DNA from: Malaya genurostris
Lineage: Eukaryota; Arthropoda; Insecta; Diptera; Culicidae
Reading direction: 5' to 3'
Assembly: GCF_030247185.1 (NCBI RefSeq)
Contig: NC_080571.1
Coordinates: 44,639,502-44,703,501 of the forward strand
DNA: 64,000 nt
The notes under the pieces are model-generated. The model had not been told where the DNA came from and made no database searches. It was given only the letters and a program-made list of their open reading frames with translations. Shown in pieces: positions 58,589 to 64,000 of the stretch. A program made the position numbers and the translations under genes. Positions within the stretch are counted from its first letter, which is position 1. Each line of letters starts with the position of its first letter.

Positions 58589-61240
58589 ATGTCGGTGAAA
58601 GTTTTCTTCGAAATTGGCCACGAGGCATCGTTGAAGAGCCGTGCTACACCGGAAGGCTACACTCACGATTGGGAATTGTTCGTCAGAGGATACGAAAACT
58701 GTGACATCAGTCATTTCGTAGATAAAGTAGTCTTCAATTTGCATGATTCCTTCCCGAAACCGAAACGAGGTATGCTACGATATTGTGAATATTTAGTTCA
58801 TTGTTTTTTTTACCCCGTTTCTTTTATTCCAGTGGTCAAAGAACCACCGTACGTAGTGAAAGAGGCTGGCTACGCTGGATTTGTTCTGCCGGTGGAAATA
58901 TACTTTAAAAATAAAGGCGATGAGCCCAAGAAGAAGGTATACACATACGACCTCGATCTGCAGTCTTACAAAATTCAACGGGAAGAGTACATCGTAACCA
59001 ACCCATCGGACGATTTCAAACGGAAACTGCTTAAAGGTGGTGGAGTGCTGTTAAACAACACGATGCCTTCGTCGTCCAGCTCGGCAGATTACAAAAACCG
59101 TCACAGCAACAGCGGTGGTGGTGGTGGTGGTGGTGAAAAGACTACCTCGTCGCAGGATAAGAAGTATAAGAAAAATCCAGGCGACGATTCCAAAGTACAG
59201 AATACATTCGCGAATCTGTTCGGGCCTCCCATTACCAAAGGTAGCAATAAGGTTTCGCCTGATCCAAAGCAAAGCTTATCCTCGTCATCGAGCAAATCGT
59301 CGCCAAATACTGGAACTGCTGCCGTCGGTGGGAGCAGCAAGAGTCAACAGGCAAACCAGAAAAGTGATCGATCTAGCTCAAGCTCCTCCGTTAAGGACAA
59401 AGACAAACCTGAGAAGGACAAATCCTCCAAACATAAGCACACTAGTCCCAACAAAGAGAAAGAATCAAAAAAGTCATCTGCAAACGAAGAAAAGCATAAC
59501 AAAGAAAAGAAAGATAAAAACCATTCGAAGGAACGGGATAAGACGAAAGACAAAAGTTCCAGTTCGTCATCTGCGTTCTCGAAAAGGCCCAGTAGTCCAA
59601 AGAGAAGTAGTTCGGCCGCCCTGCAACCAACTCCCTCGGTAATGACGAATAGTCCTTCCTCGAAGCGGCATGCCTCACCAGCGGCGCCGCCAGCTGGCGC
59701 AATCTCAGCCACCAGTGGCAGTGGCTCTTCCAAGACGGAAGACAAATCCTCAACCAAACACAACAGTGAAAAGGAGAAAAAGAAAGAGAAGAAAGAGAAA
59801 AGAAGCTACGACAAAGAGAAGGAACGAAGCGACAAAAAGGATCGTGATGTCAAAAAAGAAAAAGAACACCAGAAGGGTAGTGATGTCGCTGTGGACAAAC
59901 CAAAATCTGATCTCATTAAACCTAGCAAATTGGATGCTGCTAAACTGGAATCTAAAATGTACTCGAAGGAGAAGAAAATCTCAGAGGAACCACTGAAGCA
60001 GGCACCAGCGGAAAGCGCTGCGTTGGCAACTGCTGTACCGCCAACGGTACCGGATGTTCCGAAGAGAATGGACAAGTCAGAAACAAAGGAAAAAGAAAAA
60101 GAAGAACGAAAACACAAACATAAGAAAAAGGACAAATCCAAGGATAAGGAAAAGGATCGATCTTCCAGTAGTAAAGACAAAAAGGAGAAAAAGGACAAGG
60201 AAAAATCCTCAAACAACAATAAGTCGACATTTTCCGCACCGGCCAGTAAAGAACCGGAAGTCGTATCACCAGTGAAACCTGCTAAATTGATTGATCCCAC
60301 CAAATCAGTCACACAGGAAAGAGACAACCAGTCGCTGCCAGTACCCGCCAAAGGCGCAGCACTGACTGCACTACTGGAACATCGTGGCGGTAACAGTAGC
60401 GACTCGGAAGCCGACAGTCCACCTTCGTTAAATCCAGATAAAGATTCCGAAAACTCGAACAGCAGTATAACCGAGGTGCTTGCCGCAAGACCACCATCGG
60501 CTGCTTCCTCCAGTGCGTCTTCTAGTGTTACGAGGCAGTCGGAGCAAAGGCACACAGCGGAACCGCCGCCCCCGGTGGAACCGCAGAAACCCGAAAAGAC
60601 ACATCACAAAACTAAGAAAGATAAAGTGAAAAATGCTTCGACAGAGAATAAAGAGGAAGGCAAAAAACGAAAACGACGGAATAAGGACGCTGATGTTGAC
60701 AAGGATAAGGACAGCAAGAAAGCATCAGCGGCGATAGCTGCCGTGTCATCAGTTGCTCACCGGAGTCCTTCGCCCTCGACACCCCCTCCGACGTTGATGG
60801 AACCTCCGGTAAAAATACCGAAACGGGATGACCATTACAAACGTGATGAATCGTCTCCGCTTCCCAACAACAACTCCAAAATTCTACCACCAGAAGATAC
60901 CGGAACAACCTCTGCTTATTACAACAACAATAACACCTCCTCGGCACCGATGGCTTCGCCGGCTCTTCCGCCTCCCTCTTCACTTCCCCAGTCGAACAGT
61001 TCCAGCAGTGCAGCCACTATGAACAATCTGTCCGGTGATTACATGTCGGAATTGAAGGACCTTCAGCACAAAATAATGACCCTGCAGGACAACAACGAGT
61101 TGCAGCGTGTGGTGGAGATGATCGCTGCCACCGGGTGTTACGAAATTACGAGCGCTACGTTTGACTTTGATCTGTGTGCCCTGGATCGCCACACGGTACA
61201 GCGGTTGCAGGAATTCTTTGCGACATCCTGTTCATCCTGA
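58589..61240 (+). CDS. ear: ENL/AF9-related YEATS protein (ear)
   Basis: Exons 58589-58769 and 58833-61240 join across a 63-bp intron to give 862 residues. The N-terminal YEATS domain (about 1-140) keeps the acyl-lysine pocket: His52, Ser54 and Phe55 in NLHDSFPKPKR and Tyr74 in GYAGF, matching His56, Ser58, Phe59 and Tyr78 of AF9. A very long Lys/Ser/Glu-rich low-complexity region follows, typical of the family. The C-terminus (about 800-862; MSELKDLQHKIMTLQDNNE) is the ANC1-homology domain that binds AF4, DOT1L and other partners. In the super elongation complex such proteins read acetylated H3 and promote Pol II elongation. ATG 58589 starts MSVKVFFEIGHEA, the expected N-terminus. The intron is stop-free and a multiple of three. 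Confidence 0.93.
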   Translation: MSVKVFFEIGHEASLKSRATPEGYTHDWELFVRGYENCDISHFVDKVVFNLHDSFPKPKRGMLRYCEYLVHCFFYPVSFIPVVKEPPYVVKEAGYAGFVLPVEIYFKNKGDEPKKKVYTYDLDLQSYKIQREEYIVTNPSDDFKRKLLKGGGVLLNNTMPSSSSSADYKNRHSNSGGGGGGGEKTTSSQDKKYKKNPGDDSKVQNTFANLFGPPITKGSNKVSPDPKQSLSSSSSKSSPNTGTAAVGGSSKSQQANQKSDRSSSSSSVKDKDKPEKDKSSKHKHTSPNKEKESKKSSANEEKHNKEKKDKNHSKERDKTKDKSSSSSSAFSKRPSSPKRSSSAALQPTPSVMTNSPSSKRHASPAAPPAGAISATSGSGSSKTEDKSSTKHNSEKEKKKEKKEKRSYDKEKERSDKKDRDVKKEKEHQKGSDVAVDKPKSDLIKPSKLDAAKLESKMYSKEKKISEEPLKQAPAESAALATAVPPTVPDVPKRMDKSETKEKEKEERKHKHKKKDKSKDKEKDRSSSSKDKKEKKDKEKSSNNNKSTFSAPASKEPEVVSPVKPAKLIDPTKSVTQERDNQSLPVPAKGAALTALLEHRGGNSSDSEADSPPSLNPDKDSENSNSSITEVLAARPPSAASSSASSSVTRQSEQRHTAEPPPPVEPQKPEKTHHKTKKDKVKNASTENKEEGKKRKRRNKDADVDKDKDSKKASAAIAAVSSVAHRSPSPSTPPPTLMEPPVKIPKRDDHYKRDESSPLPNNNSKILPPEDTGTTSAYYNNNNTSSAPMASPALPPPSSLPQSNSSSSAATMNNLSGDYMSELKDLQHKIMTLQDNNELQRVVEMIAATGCYEITSATFDFDLCALDRHTVQRLQEFFATSCSS

Positions 61241-62547
61241 CAGTAAAAATCCCTCGAAATTTTTTTTCCTGTGCACTGCAGCACCAACAACCAACAGCTG
61301 TAAGTTCCTTCCTCGTTCTTCTCGATCGCTCGAGTGTATGTTTTAATTCTGTCGGGTCACCCACCCACGGGCGTAGATTTCCTTCATTTTGCCTTGACCT
61401 ATTTTTAACTTATTATACTTTTATTGGTCGTGTTATTTATTTTCCCCTCGGTTAAGAGCTTCGCGCAAGCTTCAGATTCGAATCGAAAAATGCATCCGCG
61501 AGTCTAACAAGAAAAAATGCTCGCATACATGTGTAATTTTATGATCAACAACAGAAAAGTTTATACAAAAGCGTACAAATTACATTTGATTATCAGGTAT
61601 GGTGTGTTATGGTGGACTGGTTCTCGGACCGGAACAGTAAAATCTACGATTGTATACTTGTATATACAGTTTCCTCTAGGTTTAGGCTACATAATTATAT
61701 GTAAAAAGTAACGTACTGATCATGGACAAAATTGGAACAAGATAGAATAAATTTACTTTAAACGCTGGATGAAAGGAACAGCAATGGAAGTTGCAGCAAC
61801 AGTATGTGCGTATGGCTAATGATGTACAATACTCACAGCACAGAGAAAAATTCGCTTGGTTTTATGTTTTGTATTTTTTTTGTTTGGTTTCCGCTATCAA
61901 AAATTTTGCATTGTAGTAAAGTTCATAAATCTATGTCCTTATCACAACTGGAGTTGCCGAAAACAATATGTAGTCATTTTCTCGGAATGTTGTTGTTTTC
62001 TTATTACTTAAAAGATAATTTCAAATACTGTACCAAATGGTCACGAATGCAAACAACGTGGAAAGATATCAGATTTGTCAATTTTGGTTTGGTTCATTAT
62101 ATCATAGAAGCTTCCATTATTTCCAATGTGACTAATCACAAAGTTTGTGCAGACACTCTGCTTTTGAAATCGTAGAATTCTTGTCTGTGTGGTGTCAAGT
62201 TTGATTGACATTACCCATAACAACGCAACTTGATTTGGTCAGCGCCGCCAGTATATCTTGTTTGTGCTTGTTTAGACCTGGCTTTTCTGAATGGGTCATT
62301 TCGCAGAAAGAGTTTGCATGCTCATTGCAGTTAATCGTCGTTTGAAAGCGCAACTAATCGAAGCCACATCTGGTAATTGCGTCGAGCAGGTTTAAGTGCG
62401 TTTGAAACTGGTCCATTTTTCTCTCTATCAGTCGCAGCAAAAAATGTCTTCCACTCATGCACTATCCGTAAATGAAATTTAGGTCATGGGAGACAAACTT
62501 TCCCAGCATGAAATGGCATACTGTTCGAGACGGAAATCTGTTGACCG
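61241..62547 (+). other. ear 3' UTR and spacer
   Basis: An AATAAA at 61746-61751 would give a UTR of about 0.5 kb. Beyond it no gene is recognised; a 123-codon frame at 61804-62175 lacks any motif. Confidence 0.45.
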
Positions 62548-63105
62548 ATCACACATCAGTGGCGGACAGGTAGAAGGAGCACTTCACGCGGCTATTAAAT
62601 GGACAATCGGTAGAAGAGAGGACAAACCGAATGAGGTTTGAAGATGATGGACAAGCTGTGGAACCACCCACGCTAGACGAAATACGAAGAGCGGTTAGAC
62701 AGCTTAAAAATGGAAAGGCCGCTGGGAAGGACGGGATCCCGGCTAAACTTCTAAAATGATCTGGGAAGGAGAGGAAATGCCTTCGGACTGGCTGGCTGGT
62801 CTCATATGCCCCATCTACAATGAACCAGATAAAGTCCCGTAGTCTCCAGACACGCACAAAACTTGCTCTATACAAATACAAATACTATCTGTTACCAATA
62901 CGGCCACGAGGCATGGTCGTTGAAGGAAACAGATGTTCGAGTACTCGGTGTCTTTGAGAGAAAAATCCTGCGATCAATACTCGGCGTTAAAAAAGAGAAT
63001 GGAGATTGGCGTAGACGCATGAATCACGAGTTGTATCAAACATACAAACATGCGGACATTGGAAGGCTTTTAAAACACAGTACCATGCTCGAAACCTGTC
63101 GTTAA
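62548..63105 (+). pseudogene. LINE fragment with internal deletion
   Basis: 62560-62760 encodes a piece just N-terminal to reverse transcriptase (LDEIRRAVRQLKNGKAAGKDG), ending in a stop. After a short out-of-frame piece, 62890-63105 encodes a C-terminal piece (FERKILRSILGV, WRRRMNHELY) related to that of the RTE-like element at 14216. The catalytic RT core between them is missing. Confidence 0.7.
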
Positions 63106-63321
63106 TGGAAATAATCGGATGTTAAATCTTTGCTTTTCAAATAGAGACGATATTGCACCAAAGATTAGCGCTTTGCCGTTCCCTCTGGTGAATTTTGTTC
63201 GACACCATCCTCCAATACTAATTGTGCTTGACTCAAATCGCTTACAGAACGCCTACACCACAACGGACATCATCTGCTAGCATTTTAGTAGTGCCGACTA
63301 AACCAACATGTCCGACTTCTC

Positions 63322-63531
63322 TTGGCGCAAATCGACTGGGATGAAGTTTTCGAAAACGATGATGTCAATGCTGCTGTTCAGACGTGTAGTGTAACGAGCT
63401 CCGTGATCGATAACTTTGTACCGAAACGATCGAACCGGCAGACCGTTGAAGAGAGAAATTTGAAAATGACCAAAAGAGCCGTTCTAAAAAGATACTCTAA
63501 ACATAGAGGATTTACCCTACGTAATCACTAG
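63322..63531 (+). pseudogene. Jockey-like LINE fragment
   Basis: IDWDEVFENDDVNAAVQT, then IDNFVPKRSNR and KRYSKHR follow the pattern of the linker between endonuclease and reverse transcriptase in Jockey-type LINEs (W..F...DV..A...F...I..FVP). It is short and isolated, hence a remnant. Confidence 0.5.
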
Positions 63532-63581
63532 CAGCGAGGATGGCTTTTATCGTATCAAAGAACGCTCACTAGCAACTCGTT

Positions 63582-64000
63582 ACACGATTCAATCAGTACC
63601 ATCAAAGAGAGACGGATATCATCGCAGCAACAAAAAATCGGCATGGTTCATTTAACATAGAATAGACACCTGTGCGAGAGTGAATTCCTCTCGATGACCC
63701 GTCTGAGCATCACGAGTTAGCACGCTGCTGTGAGGATTCTCTCTGAAGCAACAAACAGTCGCTTATTCTCGTCTCGCGATCCGATTCTGTATGGGCTGTG
63801 GATAATTGCGATAGAATCATTTTACTATTGCCGCTTATTCTAACTATGTGCATATAACCTTTGTATAAGTTGTGTCAATGAAAATGTATGTGAATGCTCC
63901 TCACAAGGGTTTTGAAATATTGCAACCTAGTATAAGAATTATCAAGTCGAATCATCTCTTGGTAAATTCCACACAGCACCAATCATAATCAGACTGTATT
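63582..64000 (+). repeat. Dispersed repeat, copy 2 (first copy at 3238-3660)
   Basis: Same order of phrases as the first copy, with about 45 extra bases near 63665-63710. It may continue beyond the window. Confidence 0.75.

Noticed and set aside
59344..60983. Several long minus-strand frames under ear
   Set aside because: They are shadows of the Lys/Ser-rich region of ear and have only low-complexity composition.

Overview
The window looks like culicine mosquito (probably Aedes) nuclear DNA. It is AT-rich, has very short introns (55-99 bp) with GT..AG borders, carries insect orthologues, and is packed with transposable elements typical of large mosquito genomes. No prokaryotic operon, CRISPR array, rRNA or free-standing tRNA gene is visible. 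The species call is an inference from gene content and repeats.

Layout. 1-8220: no complete gene; a foldback-like palindromic element (4436-5425) with a GC-rich core, an orphan THAP-domain exon (5901-6063) and a TTAA-flanked MITE (6621-7069). 8221-10082: 3' two exons of a Dusky/Dusky-like ZP-domain membrane protein, + strand, with a long probable 3' UTR to about 12060. 13805-14012: a tRNA-derived SINE with its target duplication. 14216-32640: a three-level nest. A decayed RTE-like non-LTR element (- strand) is split by a Ty3/gypsy-type LTR element (+ strand, 15201-30704, duplication GTAG), whose integrase is split by a smaller Ty3/gypsy element (- strand, 22091-27813, duplication CATG).

33932-35827: Myt1 (PKMYT1) kinase, - strand, three coding exons plus a 5' UTR exon. 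36145-36565 and 40710-41030: two MITEs of a CCCTTACACG family. 37796-40277: a near-perfect 2.47 kb palindrome of two 1219-bp arms bounded by TTAA. 41174-41554: COX16, + strand, converging on HPS5 (pink), - strand, 42213-44876, four exons. 45658-46952: a SINE cut in two by a 1.06 kb insertion. 48371-48591: a hAT-like MITE. 49987-50478: a 246-bp tandem duplication. 52233-52440: a captured MBT-domain fragment beside a repeat that recurs near 57.05-57.37 kb. 53640-58516: probable 5' UTR and first intron of the next gene. 58589-61240: an ENL/AF9 (ear) YEATS protein. 62548-63531: decayed LINE pieces. 63582-64000: second copy of a repeat also found at 3238-3660.

The host genes are housekeeping or developmental and not functionally linked: apical matrix and cuticle shaping (ZP protein), Cdk1 inhibition (Myt1), cytochrome c oxidase assembly (COX16), lysosome-related organelle biogenesis (HPS5) and transcription elongation (ear). 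The most unusual signals are in the mobile fraction. The outer LTR element has its zinc knuckles in a frame of their own between Gag and Pol, with a textbook -1 frameshift site (AAAAAAC, 8-nt spacer, 8-bp stem) before Pol. The TTAA-jointed palindrome is the second, and the third is two unrelated coding fragments abutting the same repeat edge.
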